Shown here: piece after piece, positions 27,349 to 35,253 of the stretch
How the letters are laid out: each line of letters opens with the position of its first letter
Numbering within the stretch: position 1 is the stretch's first letter
Source of the DNA: G965276675 sp965276675
GTDB lineage: Bacteria; Acidobacteriota; Terriglobia; Terriglobales; Acidobacteriaceae
Assembly: GCA_965276675.1 (NCBI GenBank)
Contig: OZ255624.1
Span: forward strand, 2,666,001 to 2,730,000
Length of the DNA stretch: 64,000 nt
Direction: 5' to 3'
Notes under the pieces: model-generated
Database searches by the model: none
Told to the model about the DNA's origin: nothing
Seen by the model: the letters and a program-made list of their open reading frames with translations, nothing else
Position numbers and translations under genes: made by a program

Positions 27349-28107
27349 ATGCCCGCTACCTTCACCCGAACCCCGGTAGAAACTGAGCGGAAAGACCCAG
27401 GAATTGGCGGACGCCCGCCAGTCGACCGTCGACCCACCGGCGGCGGTGGTGGCGATGAGAACTGGGAGAACCGCAAGCCGGGCCGCCGTGGGCCGCGGGA
27501 GCTCTTGGGCCGCTATCGTCTCGCACTCTTCTTTGGCCTGGCCGGCGATCTCATGTTCTTCGTCGCGCTGGTCAGCGCCTTCTTTGTCCGCCAGACCACG
27601 GGACACTTCGACGCCCGCAACAACTACATCATCGACTGGCACCCACTCGCCATTCCCCCCATCCTCTACGTCAACACCGCCATCATCCTGCTCAGCAGCC
27701 TGACCATGGAGCTTGCCCGGCGGCAGCTCTTCCACGAGACAGACGTGATGGAGGAGTGGCTCGGCCTGGGCCGCCCCATGATCCGGCGTGCCGCTCCCTG
27801 GCTCAGCGTTACAGCATTCCTGGGGCTACTGTTCCTGATCGGGCAGTGGATCGCGTGGGATCAGCTTGCGGAACAAGGCGTCTTCTTTGCCACCAACCCC
27901 AGCAGCCACTTTTTCTACCTGATCACCGGAGCGCACGGCGCTCACCTGGTGCTCGGCATCCTCGCTTTGGGAGCCGCGACGGTCGGCCTTTTCGCTCTGC
28001 AGCGGGTAGAGCTCCGCCAAATCGTCGTCGATTGCACCGCCTGGTACTGGCATTCCATGGGCGTCTTCTGGATCTTCCTCTTCGCCCTCCTGCTCTTCTG
28101 TCAATAG
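27349..28107 (+). CDS. coxC: Cytochrome c oxidase subunit III
   Basis: 252 residues with a Gly/Arg-rich, Pro-rich N-terminal tail of about 50 residues and then about five transmembrane segments. The region YRLALFFGLAGDLMFFVALV is the start of the conserved core. FFYLITGAHGAHLVLG and YWHSMGVFWIFLF are the usual subunit III signatures. It lies 22 bases after subunit I in the same operon. Subunit III stabilises the core and sustains proton uptake through the D pathway in classical A-type enzymes. That is of interest because subunit I here lacks the D-pathway Asp. Confidence 0.93.
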   Translation: MPATFTRTPVETERKDPGIGGRPPVDRRPTGGGGGDENWENRKPGRRGPRELLGRYRLALFFGLAGDLMFFVALVSAFFVRQTTGHFDARNNYIIDWHPLAIPPILYVNTAIILLSSLTMELARRQLFHETDVMEEWLGLGRPMIRRAAPWLSVTAFLGLLFLIGQWIAWDQLAEQGVFFATNPSSHFFYLITGAHGAHLVLGILALGAATVGLFALQRVELRQIVVDCTAWYWHSMGVFWIFLFALLLFCQ

Positions 28108-28143
28108 CCCGAAGTGTGATGAGTCGTTAATGCGTGACTGTTG

Positions 28144-28208
28144 TCATCTTGAGCGTAACCGAAGGTGGAGTCGAAAAGCCTGCCCTGAGCGTAGCCGAAG
28201 GGATCTGC
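28144..28208. repeat. Dispersed intergenic repeat, family A (double copy)
   Basis: TCATCTTGAGCGTAACCGAAGG at the left is followed by CCTGAGCGTAGCCGAAGG and GATCTGC at the right, as in the copy at 20045. It lies between subunit III and the small CSMC protein gene. Confidence 0.6.
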
Positions 28209-28318
28209 TTCATCTTGTATTAGAAACCGGCGCGAAGCGCCGCTCAACCATCTCTGTATAGCGAATAAAAGACTCACCACTACCGCCAGCCGAGCATCCC
28301 ATCACCGAAATTGAGCAC

Positions 28319-28558
28319 ATGACCCCTAGCCGCCTGCTGCCGACCGTTCTCGTAAGCATCCTCCTACTCTCCCCGCAGCTGGGCCACGCTCAAGGCTGCA
28401 GCATGTGCCGCGACACCACAGCAGGCAGCGCCCCGCAGGCGCGCGCCGGCCTCCGTCGCGCCATTCCCTTCCTAGGCATCCCCGCCGTCACCCTCTTCTG
28501 CGGCATTCTCGTCGTAGGCTTCCGCACCAAAACACGCCAGCGAGACGACTCTGAATAG
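28319..28558 (+). CDS. Small membrane protein with CSMC motif
   Basis: 79 residues. A signal-like segment (LLPTVLVSILLLSPQLGHAQ) is followed by GCSMCRDTTAGSAPQARAGL, one transmembrane segment (near 48-66) and a short basic tail (RTKTRQRDD). The CxxC suggests a redox or metal site outside the membrane. The family is not known to me. Its place after the cox operon, in the same direction, makes a role near the oxidase possible, but a 211-base gap with a repeat lies between. Confidence 0.65.
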   Translation: MTPSRLLPTVLVSILLLSPQLGHAQGCSMCRDTTAGSAPQARAGLRRAIPFLGIPAVTLFCGILVVGFRTKTRQRDDSE

Positions 28559-28722
28559 AACTCCGTGCCACGCCGACGTCACCAATCCGACGGAGGTCAC
28601 CCTTACCGCACTCCGGAACACAGCCTCCATCGCTGCCTCATGCTCGACCGAAGCCACGGCCTCGGAAATCCCAGAACCTCGCCAGGCAGCCCCAGCTGGT
28701 GATCACGGCGGCAGCATGGAAG

Positions 28723-28745
28723 GGACTAGCCGTCCAGGCAGATGC
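28723..28745. repeat. Dispersed intergenic repeat, family B
   Basis: GGACTAGCCGTCC then AGGCAGATGC, followed by CGCCGCAAA. The copy at 56070 has the same order. The rest of 28559-28848 holds no gene. Confidence 0.5.
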
Positions 28746-28778
28746 CTTCGCCGCAAAGACTGGACAGCAGTCGTCACA

Positions 28779-28808
28779 AGAAAGCCCTCGCTTGCGCGAG
28801 GGCTTTCT
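28779..28808 (+). terminator. Strong hairpin terminator
   Basis: A perfect 13-bp stem (28779-28791 with 28796-28808) encloses loop TTGC. The left arm is AGAAAGCCCTCGC. T-rich sequence (TCTTCC) follows on the plus strand. It would end plus-strand transcription from the cox side and may also act on the converging protease gene, which stops 41 bases further on. Confidence 0.7.
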
Positions 28809-28848
28809 TCTTCCGAATTTGCAAGCTTCCAGTCCGAGTCTTCTAGCC

Positions 28849-30771
28849 TCATCGACTTATTTGTTGAACGACTTGGAGGATGCCCCTTCTCTGTTCATCT
28901 CCCGGATTACGTCCGAGAGCCTTTCGCAACCATTGCAATTCATCATTGGTGAATCCCTGCTTTCCCAGAGCCAAGGCGGCGTTGAAAGCGGAATCGACAT
29001 CTCTAGGATCCGCTTCCGCGGCAACTTCGAACTCTCGTTCCGCTTGAGTCCACTGCTCTAATGCGTAATAAGCTGTTCCCAAACGAAAATGTTCATAGGG
29101 GTATTTGCCGTCTGACAATCGCAAAGCCTCCCGCTCTGAAGCAACTGTCTCTTGAAAGCGCTGGAGCGAGAAAGTCGCTTCTCCCAAGGCCTCGAATGCG
29201 AGATAACTTTGTGAGTCTTCCGTGATAGCCGTACGTGCGTAGTTGAAAGCTTCGGAATCGACGCCGCGAGAATGTAACACCATCGACATTTCTGTATTTA
29301 CCAACGAGAGAACAGAATCCAAATTAGCAACATCCTTGCTGGGCGTGAGCGTCTGCGAAGAAATGCATTTACGTCCGGCTTCTAAAACCTGATCTGGATG
29401 CGTCAGACCTTCTTCACCATGCTCTAAAACTGCCTCACACCATAAGTACCCTCTCTGCGACAACTGAGCTGCCTGCTGGAAGGCTTCGGCTGCTCCGGCA
29501 TAATCCCGTTTACTTGAACGGCGTTCAGCCTCATTCTTCCAATCTTCTGCCGTCACATCTCCTTTCGTCCTCAATTGTTCAAAGCTTCTGCTGGCGAGAT
29601 CAAGCTGCTTTGATGCGGTAGCATCATACGTCAACCATCGCAGCAGCATTGCATCGTCAGGAGCGTCTTCTGAAGAAGACGCCGTCAGAGCTTGTTGATC
29701 AAAGACAACTGCCAGATTGGGTTGATCCAGCTCTCCATAGATAAATGCCAACGTGGAAAGTGCGAGCCGCTGTCCGTGTCGTTGTTCGGAAGTCACGGTC
29801 TTGGCGTCTATCAACGCCTCTTGTAACAGAGCCTTACACTCGGAATCTTTCTCAAAAGCACATTTTTTGCTTATCGCATTGGCTAAAACAATCTTTGCTT
29901 TAGTTGATGGTGCTTTCGCAAAGGACTTTCGCGCAGCAGCTAAAGCGAAATCAGGGCTTTCCCAGCCAGTTTCGAGGGCTGCTTGATCAAGAAGGACAGG
30001 ATCTTCGGATTGAAGGGTCTCTTTCAAAAGAGCATTTACTTGCGTTGTCTTCTCTTGATATGGAGAGCCGGAATCTTCAGAATAAGTGTCGCTATTCCGT
30101 GCCTCTAGTATCGTTTTAGCTCTAACATAGATACTCTTATAGTTTTTATATTGTGTTGGTTTCTCCAGTAGCCCTTTTAGAGCTAAGGCTGGTATAGCGA
30201 AATTGAGGTTCTGGCCATCCTTCATGAACGCCGTGGCCACTCCGACCACTTCGCCGCGCTCGTTAAGAATGGGACCCCCTGAAGAGCCGTGGCTGATCGG
30301 TGTCGTGAGCTGGATGAAGTCTTCGTCATCGAGCTCACGAACTCCTGAGATCATACCTTCGCTGAAGGTTTTCTCAAGCCCCTCGGGATTTCCTATGGCG
30401 AAGACATGTTGGCCAACTGATACGGGTGCTGTCGAAAGTATTAAAGGCGTTGCAGCGATGTCATCGTCAACCGATAGGATGGCGAGGTCTCGATCGATAT
30501 CGATCATCGTGACTTTAGTAGTAAGGCGGGCTGGACCGACCGCGATTACAGGTGTGCCACCTGCCACAACATGAGCGTTGGTTGCAATCTTGTGAGGTGC
30601 GATAAGGAACCCAGAGCCAAGCGCCTGCGGCTCACCTGAGCTACCATTCAGGTAAATGAGGAACACGGAATTCTGCGCTTTCTGGTATACAACCTGACTC
30701 GTCCCCTGCGCACAGGCGAGTGATGACCACGTACCAATTGCCCAAATGAGAATAGCGATCCCAACTCTCAT
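28849..30771 (-). CDS. Secreted trypsin-like serine protease with TPR-like C-terminus (paralogue 1)
   Basis: 640 residues from the ATG at 30771, which gives a signal peptide ending near SLACAQ. Residues about 40-220 are an S1C/DegP-like protease domain: His67 in TNAHVVAGG, Asp in DIDRDLAILSV and Ser164 in SHGSSGGPIL. No PDZ domain follows. The remaining 400 residues are helical repeats of the TPR/Sel1 type (LAFEALGEATFSLQRFQETV, HFRLGTAYYALEQW). Base composition is clearly more A+T rich than neighbours, and many codons end in A or T, which suggests later acquisition. A homologous gene lies at 38457-40358. It may cleave or tether periplasmic proteins; substrates are unknown. Confidence 0.85.
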   Translation of the reverse strand: MRVGIAILIWAIGTWSSLACAQGTSQVVYQKAQNSVFLIYLNGSSGEPQALGSGFLIAPHKIATNAHVVAGGTPVIAVGPARLTTKVTMIDIDRDLAILSVDDDIAATPLILSTAPVSVGQHVFAIGNPEGLEKTFSEGMISGVRELDDEDFIQLTTPISHGSSGGPILNERGEVVGVATAFMKDGQNLNFAIPALALKGLLEKPTQYKNYKSIYVRAKTILEARNSDTYSEDSGSPYQEKTTQVNALLKETLQSEDPVLLDQAALETGWESPDFALAAARKSFAKAPSTKAKIVLANAISKKCAFEKDSECKALLQEALIDAKTVTSEQRHGQRLALSTLAFIYGELDQPNLAVVFDQQALTASSSEDAPDDAMLLRWLTYDATASKQLDLASRSFEQLRTKGDVTAEDWKNEAERRSSKRDYAGAAEAFQQAAQLSQRGYLWCEAVLEHGEEGLTHPDQVLEAGRKCISSQTLTPSKDVANLDSVLSLVNTEMSMVLHSRGVDSEAFNYARTAITEDSQSYLAFEALGEATFSLQRFQETVASEREALRLSDGKYPYEHFRLGTAYYALEQWTQAEREFEVAAEADPRDVDSAFNAALALGKQGFTNDELQWLRKALGRNPGDEQRRGILQVVQQISR

Positions 30772-31294
30772 GAAACATATTATTTTCAAATAAAGTTGAT
30801 TTGTGCAGAGCCCTTTAGTTGTAGCACGAGTACCCCTTCGGACCCCTGAGCCCCTCAAGGGGGAACAATGGGAGACCATAACACCCAAAACCCTAAACCA
30901 CCCGATCCCTTTCCTCCACAAATACAACCATCCTCTCCACCGGTTCGATCCTCACCAAACCCCCATCCCTCCCCAGGTAAAACGGAGCACGACTCCACGC
31001 CAATCCGTCTCACGCAACACCAACCCACGCGGCACCGAATTCAGGTGAGTAGACTCCACCCTCTCCTAGACCTTCTCCTCCCGGCCACACACCGAAGTCG
31101 TGGTCCCGCACCAACCGGGTGCCCCATTCTTTGCGCCTCCATGACATCGATACCTAACGACACCAGAGCGCAAAGGGTGGGTCATGCGCCTACGGCGCAT
31201 CCGCTCTCCTGCAACCACCACAACCTTGTCATCCTGAGCGGAGCCGAAGGGACCTGCGGTTCCCACCACGAAGCACGAATGACGGAAGCCAGCC
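30772..31294. repeat. Repeat-rich intergenic region
   Basis: No gene recognised. It contains CCATAACACCCAA with CCTAAACCACC (30877 on), which recurs at 32757 (family C). Two hairpins follow: CTTTGCGC with GCGCAAAG (31129-31136, 31168-31175) and ATGCGCC-TAC-GGCGCAT (31184-31200). A family A unit at 31228-31257 reads GTCATCCTGAGCGGAGCC then GAAGGGACCTGC. Confidence 0.5.
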
Positions 31295-31576
31295 CTAAGC
31301 CGGGTGCCGCTCCAACCATTCCCGAAGCGCCTCATCCACGTGTGACTGCCAGCCTCGCCCGCGCTCGCGCAAGCTTCCGAGCACATCCGGCGAGACCCGC
31401 ACAGAAATCTTCTGCTTGGTCGGAGCCTTCTGCGGTCCGCGGTGCCGCTTGGCAGCCAGCAGCTTCCCCTGCAGCTCCGCCGAAAGCTCCGAAAACGGAA
31501 CCGCTCGCGCAGCCTCCCCTTCGGTCCACTCCGGGTTCTCCCCATCAATCAATTCAGCATCCACGTCGTTGCTCAT
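31295..31576 (-). CDS. BrnA-like antitoxin (DUF4415)
   Basis: 93 residues. The N-terminal half is acidic (DAELIDGENPEWTEGEAARA). The C-terminal half is the DNA-binding part of BrnA: KQKISVRVSPDVLGSLRERG, then GWQSHVDEALREWLERHP, a ribbon-helix-helix pattern. BrnA proteins bind and repress their own promoter and neutralise the BrnT RNase. Its start overlaps the end of the upstream BrnT frame, the normal toxin-antitoxin layout. Since the toxin frame is broken, this gene is probably an orphan antitoxin. Confidence 0.82.
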   Translation of the reverse strand: MSNDVDAELIDGENPEWTEGEAARAVPFSELSAELQGKLLAAKRHRGPQKAPTKQKISVRVSPDVLGSLRERGRGWQSHVDEALREWLERHPA

Positions 31577-31818
31577 AGATCCCCACCTCCCTCTTATTCG
31601 CCCGGCGCAGGCTGATCACTCGCAGCGAATCGCCGCGAAATGTAAACACTAAAGAATGCAGCGCGCCATCGAGCAGCCCGAGTACCCGGTACCGCACCTC
31701 CCCGTAATCGCGGCGCGTGTCTTCAACAACCAGCGCGGTCTCAAATGAGAAGTCGACCGCACGCTCAAACGAGATCCCCCGAATCCGCTGATTGAGCTAG
31801 GTCGAACGTAATCTCCAC
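31554..31818 (-). pseudogene. BrnT toxin gene broken by a frameshift
   Basis: From a GTG at 31818 the minus strand reads VEITFDLA, the BrnT N-terminus. One base on in another frame it reads NQRIRGISFERAVDFSFE, then TRRDYGEVRYRVLGLL, then LVFTFRGDSLRVISLRRA. This is the BrnT RNase fold through to its end, overlapping the brnA start. The two parts are in different frames, and the first frame stops after 17 codons. The downstream frame has a TAG just before it and no good start. A small deletion near codon 9 best explains this. Confidence 0.72.
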
Positions 31819-32160
31819 ACCTGATCGTCCATACAAAGAGCTCAGCTTAAAGGATGAATTTTTATCATCACCAACGTAACATTGGCATCCTGAGCGGAGC
31901 CGAAGTGACCTGCAGTTCCCCATCCTTCCCGAAAACCATGCCAATCGTGGCCGATTAATTCCCCAAACTTGTTAGCCTAGAACTAACCAACAAATCAAAC
32001 CCACACCCCAGCCGCGCCACAAGAGGGGCTAAGTCATTTGCTTGCAGGACTTTGGCCCTAAACCCAATCCCTTCAGGACTTTAGCCGGATACCCCCGGCC
32101 TAAGTCCAAGCAGGAGAGGACTTTAGCCCAAAAGTCTGGGGGGTGGGGTTAGGAGCACCT
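31819..32160. repeat. Intergenic region with three copies of a 13-bp motif
   Basis: Copies of AGGACTTTAGCC(C/G) lie at 32046, 32075 and 32117, the first with one change (TTGG). A family A unit lies at 31886-31913 (CATCCTGAGCGGAGCC then GAAGTGACCTGC). No gene recognised. The end of the region provides an AGGAG ribosome-binding site for the next gene. Confidence 0.5.
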
Positions 32161-32682
32161 ATGCCATTCATCGAGTGTCGCCACATCTTCGCCCGGGGCC
32201 GCAAGTGCGAGTCCCCCTCCCTCCAAGGGGAAAACTACTGCTACTATCACGCCCGCTTCCACCGCGCGCTGGAAACCGGCATCGCTTCGGCAGGCCTCCA
32301 GGTCAGCACCGGCCACCTCGAAGACGCCGACGCCGTCCAGATCGCCCTCTCCGAGGTTCTCTCCGGCATCGCCACCGGCGCACTCGACCCCCGCCGCGCC
32401 GGACTCCTCCTCTACGGACTCCAGGTCGCCGCCGCCAACGTCAAAAACACCAGCCGCGACCGCGTCCTCAGCTCCGTTCAGCAGCTCTCGCTCGCCGAAG
32501 ACGGCACCCCGCTCGGCCCCAGCGTCACCGCCTTCACCGCCGAGGACTATGAAGACGAGTGCGAAGACTGCGACGAAGACTGCGACCCCGACGCGTGCGA
32601 CTGCGAGTGCCACGAAGAAGAAGACGATGCCGAAGACACCACCGACCTCCTCCACCAAGCCGAAAAACTCCTAGGCATGTAG
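32161..32682 (+). CDS. Cys-rich protein with putative N-terminal zinc motif and acidic tail
   Basis: 173 residues from the ATG at 32161, which has an AGGAG ribosome-binding site seven bases upstream. The N-terminus has Cys6, Cys16, Cys27 and His30 in a spacing that could bind zinc (C-x9-C-x10-C-x2-H). The middle is helical (ALSEVLSGIATGALDPRRAG). The tail from about residue 130 is extremely acidic with seven Cys (ECEDCDEDCDPDACDCECHE). I do not know a function. The combination suggests a metal-binding or nucleic-acid-associated protein. Family A and C repeats lie on both sides. Confidence 0.72.
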   Translation: MPFIECRHIFARGRKCESPSLQGENYCYYHARFHRALETGIASAGLQVSTGHLEDADAVQIALSEVLSGIATGALDPRRAGLLLYGLQVAAANVKNTSRDRVLSSVQQLSLAEDGTPLGPSVTAFTAEDYEDECEDCDEDCDPDACDCECHEEEDDAEDTTDLLHQAEKLLGM

Positions 32683-32716
32683 TACGAAGGCAGTGAGCGA
32701 CGACGAAAGCCGGGTG

Positions 32717-32790
32717 CCCATCCTGACCTGAGCCTGTCGAAGGGGAAGGGTGGAAAGCCATAACACCCAATCCCTAAAACCACCTGGCCC
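32717..32790. repeat. Dispersed repeats, family A variant and family C
   Basis: CATCCTGACCTGAGCC then TGTCGAAGGGG (32717-32743) is followed by CCATAACACCCAATCCC and TAAAACCACC (32757 on). The second part matches the element starting at 30877. Confidence 0.5.
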
Positions 32791-32803
32791 GGGACCGACC
32801 GCG

Positions 32804-33835
32804 TCAGTTCGCGTCCTCGCTGAAGGTGTCGGCCACAGCAACCGAGAGTTCCTTGGCGCTCGCATCGACTACCTTGTACATCTTTGCCTCAGCATGCTTG
32901 CCGTGGATCTGGAAGAGGACGTAATTGAAGACCGGGAAGCTTGTGTCGCGGTACTGATCCTGGGGTCCGCGCAGCAGTACTGGGTAGGGTTTGGCTCCAC
33001 CCCCACCCGAGATGATGTGGGTGATGCCGTTCGTCTCGAAGCGTTCGTAGTTGTGGATATGGCCATTGATCATGATGAACTTCTGCCGCGCGGTCAGCGC
33101 CCGCGCTTCCAGATAACGGCGAAAGACCACCATCTCAGGCGCAGGAATGTTCGCGATGAACTCACTTTGCACATCCGCGATGAGTGGAATATGCGACATG
33201 AAGAAGACGAAGTCGACCGCGGGTGGGATGTTATCGAGCTGGGCCCGAATCCATTCGGCTTGGGCACCACCGGGCCACACCACCTGGGTTGAGTCCACGT
33301 TGATGAGCATCACGTTTCCCAGCAGCACCGAGTAGTATGCGTGACCGCCGAGCTCGGGAAAGGTGGCGAAGTAGTTCTTGCGGCCAGTGGGCGGGTAAGG
33401 CGAAACCTCATGGTTGCCAAGTGTTGGATAGATGCGTCGGTGATTGGTGTACCAGGATGCCGCCTCCGAGCGGTAGACCTTCCAGTCGGCCGGATCGCTG
33501 CCATGAAAGGGAATATCCCCAGTGACAAACATGGCATCACTCGGCTCCTCACCCACCTTCTCCGCTAGCCATTTGCGCACGCGCGGCCAGGTGTCCTCGG
33601 TATTTTTAAAGTCGGTAAAACGCTGATCGCCGTAGATCAAAAGGCGCAGATCGCGTCGCGATTTCAGTTCGGGAACGACAAAGGTGGGCTTGCTGAAATC
33701 GGCGGCGCTCTCCACCTGGCTTCCGGCCTGAACGAGCGCGTCAGGAGAGACCCCACCCCACGCCACCAAACACGCACAGGTTAAAACGGTGCACACACGA
33801 AGACTGCTGAAGCTCTTGCCGGAGAAAAATCGCAT
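32804..33835 (-). CDS. Secreted metallophosphoesterase, purple-acid-phosphatase-like
   Basis: 343 residues with a signal peptide (VCTVLTCACLVAWGGVS). The calcineurin-like motifs appear in order: IYGDQRF, VTGDIPFHG, TLGNHE, FMSHIP and NGHIHNYER. These give the two-metal site of the superfamily. The GHxHxYER form is common in purple-acid-phosphatase-like proteins. It would act as a periplasmic or extracellular phosphatase; the substrate is unknown. It starts 53 bases downstream of the ThiS-like gene on the same strand. Confidence 0.88.
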   Translation of the reverse strand: MRFFSGKSFSSLRVCTVLTCACLVAWGGVSPDALVQAGSQVESAADFSKPTFVVPELKSRRDLRLLIYGDQRFTDFKNTEDTWPRVRKWLAEKVGEEPSDAMFVTGDIPFHGSDPADWKVYRSEAASWYTNHRRIYPTLGNHEVSPYPPTGRKNYFATFPELGGHAYYSVLLGNVMLINVDSTQVVWPGGAQAEWIRAQLDNIPPAVDFVFFMSHIPLIADVQSEFIANIPAPEMVVFRRYLEARALTARQKFIMINGHIHNYERFETNGITHIISGGGGAKPYPVLLRGPQDQYRDTSFPVFNYVLFQIHGKHAEAKMYKVVDASAKELSVAVADTFSEDAN

Positions 33836-33888
33836 GCTGATGCGACTATAGCCGAGTTACCACGCTTGTCCGGCGCGGCGGTTCTTTC

Positions 33889-34116
33889 CTATGTTGCAGT
33901 CAGCCCGCAACCGCCTCCCACAAAGTGCACGATCTCAAACCTGTCGCCTTCTGCGATCGAGCTCGATTCCCAGTCTGGCCGACGCACAATCGTCCCGTTG
34001 TGTTCCACGGCAATGCGATCTCCCTTGAGCTCAAGCGCCTGCACCAGGTCCGCGACGCTGGCCGGTCCTGCCAAAAGTGGAAAGGCGCGGGGCTGCCCAT
34101 TTATTTGCACATTCAT
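33889..34116 (-). CDS. thiS: ThiS/MoaD-like sulphur carrier with C-terminal tail
   Basis: 75 residues with a beta-grasp fold. The sequence follows ThiS: MNVQINGQPRAFPL, then VADLVQALELKGDRIAVEHN, then EGDRFEIVHFVGGG. ThiS is normally adenylated and thiocarboxylated on its terminal Gly-Gly. Here six residues (CGLTAT) follow the GGG, so the carrier would need trimming before activation or have another role. No thiG, thiF or thiE gene is nearby. An internal frame on the same strand is a shadow. Confidence 0.78.
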   Translation of the reverse strand: MNVQINGQPRAFPLLAGPASVADLVQALELKGDRIAVEHNGTIVRRPDWESSSIAEGDRFEIVHFVGGGCGLTAT

Positions 34117-34175
34117 CTGATCTGCCCGTTCATCACCCAGAAGAGTACCAGTTTCAGGGAGCTACTCTGTCTGCT

Positions 34176-34586
34176 CTAATCAATAGCCTTGAAGGCCTGC
34201 TCCTTTCCCTTGCCGGCCCCTTGGGCGCCAAAGAATCGCCGTTTCAGCCGGACATACAAAGGCGGCAACAGCGGACACGCGTAGTAGACCTCGCGATTGG
34301 CGGTCATGAGCATGCGCATTGCTTCGATCTGCGGATCATGCACGTGGATGGACGGGATCTCTCCGCTGTGGAATGCATATTCGTCAGCCAGGTACTCGAT
34401 AGCATGGCCCAGTTTCTCTAAAGCGTGCCCGCTTACGGGGGAGATGGCGCGTCGGCCGCGTTGCGCTGCCGGAGGAGGAATAAGCGTGATGACCGGGGCG
34501 AGTGTGGAAGGATCCGGGGGTGCGATTTGCTTTGGTGCCGCTGCTGTTCCCTCGGCGACTGCGCTCCATTTAGCCAACTGTGCCAT
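34176..34586 (-). CDS. Conserved-looking protein of unknown function
   Basis: 136 residues, not assigned. The N-terminal third is Pro/Ala rich (APPDPSTLAPVITLIPPP). The middle LEKLGHAIEYLADEYAFHSG is helical, and HDPQIEAMRMLMTANREVYY follows. The C-terminus is basic (RLKRRFFGAQ). It is encoded divergently from nuoA. The helical part could mediate dimerisation, but no DNA-binding or catalytic motif is seen. Confidence 0.6.
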   Translation of the reverse strand: MAQLAKWSAVAEGTAAAPKQIAPPDPSTLAPVITLIPPPAAQRGRRAISPVSGHALEKLGHAIEYLADEYAFHSGEIPSIHVHDPQIEAMRMLMTANREVYYACPLLPPLYVRLKRRFFGAQGAGKGKEQAFKAID

Positions 34587-34759
34587 GGATGTTCTCCTAA
34601 GTCGTTACACACCGTTCATCGGCTGCAATGAGATAATCTTGAGGGATAGAGTGTAAATATTCCGACACCAAAGGTAATTTTTTCTCCTCTAAGGTAATGA
34701 ATCCGTTTCAGCGCATCCAGTTTCGCGTGGGATCTGAGATCCTGCGTGGGATAGCTTCC

Positions 34760-34788
34760 TTGACTCTCCCGAGGCAAAAACTTAGAGT
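34760..34788 (+). promoter_or_regulatory. Candidate sigma-70 promoter of the nuo operon
   Basis: TTGACT (34760-34765), a 17-base spacer and TAGAGT (34783-34788). Transcription would start near 34795, leaving about 48 bases to the nuoA ATG with an AAAGGA ribosome-binding site. This is a reading by eye; -10 matches four of six bases. Confidence 0.4.
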
Positions 34789-34842
34789 CGAAATAGACGC
34801 GGCAACGCGAAACACTCAGTATTGACGCTTCCTAAAGGACCA

Positions 34843-35250
34843 ATGCACACTCCACAATACTTTTGGAATTACCTTCCGCTCCTGATTCAGATCCTGGTCG
34901 CTATCGGAATGGGAACAGGCATGGTGGTGGGCTCGTTCTTTATTGGGAAACATCGCCGTACCCGGGCCAAGCTCGCCGCCTACGAGTGTGGCATCATCGC
35001 CGAGGGAGATGCTCGGGGACGCTTCTCCGTTCGCTTCTACATGGTCGCCATGTTATTCATTCTATTCGATGTAGAGGCTGTTTTCATGCTCCCCTGGGCA
35101 GTGATCTATCGGCAACTGCCGCAGATTACTGGCTCCCGACTCTTCGGTTTCTGGGAGATGCTGGTCTATCTCGGCTTCGTGATGGTCGGCTTCTTTTACA
35201 TCGTGAAAAAGGGCATACTGAACTGGTCTGCGGACCGGGGAGATCTCTAA
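34843..35250 (+). CDS. nuoA: NADH-quinone oxidoreductase subunit A
   Basis: 135-residue membrane subunit of complex I. Three transmembrane segments, with the conserved loop LAAYECGIIAEGDARGRFSVRFY carrying the Cys and acidic residues near the quinone channel. The ATG at 34843 with AAAGGA upstream is preferred over a TTG at 34822. First gene of the cluster. In most operons nuoB follows, but here nuoC begins three bases after the stop. Confidence 0.95.
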   Translation: MHTPQYFWNYLPLLIQILVAIGMGTGMVVGSFFIGKHRRTRAKLAAYECGIIAEGDARGRFSVRFYMVAMLFILFDVEAVFMLPWAVIYRQLPQITGSRLFGFWEMLVYLGFVMVGFFYIVKKGILNWSADRGDL

Positions 35251-35253
35251 TTC

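Noticed and set aside
31066..31548. 160-codon minus-strand frame overlapping brnA
   Set aside because: Out of frame with the BrnA match and very Arg-rich.
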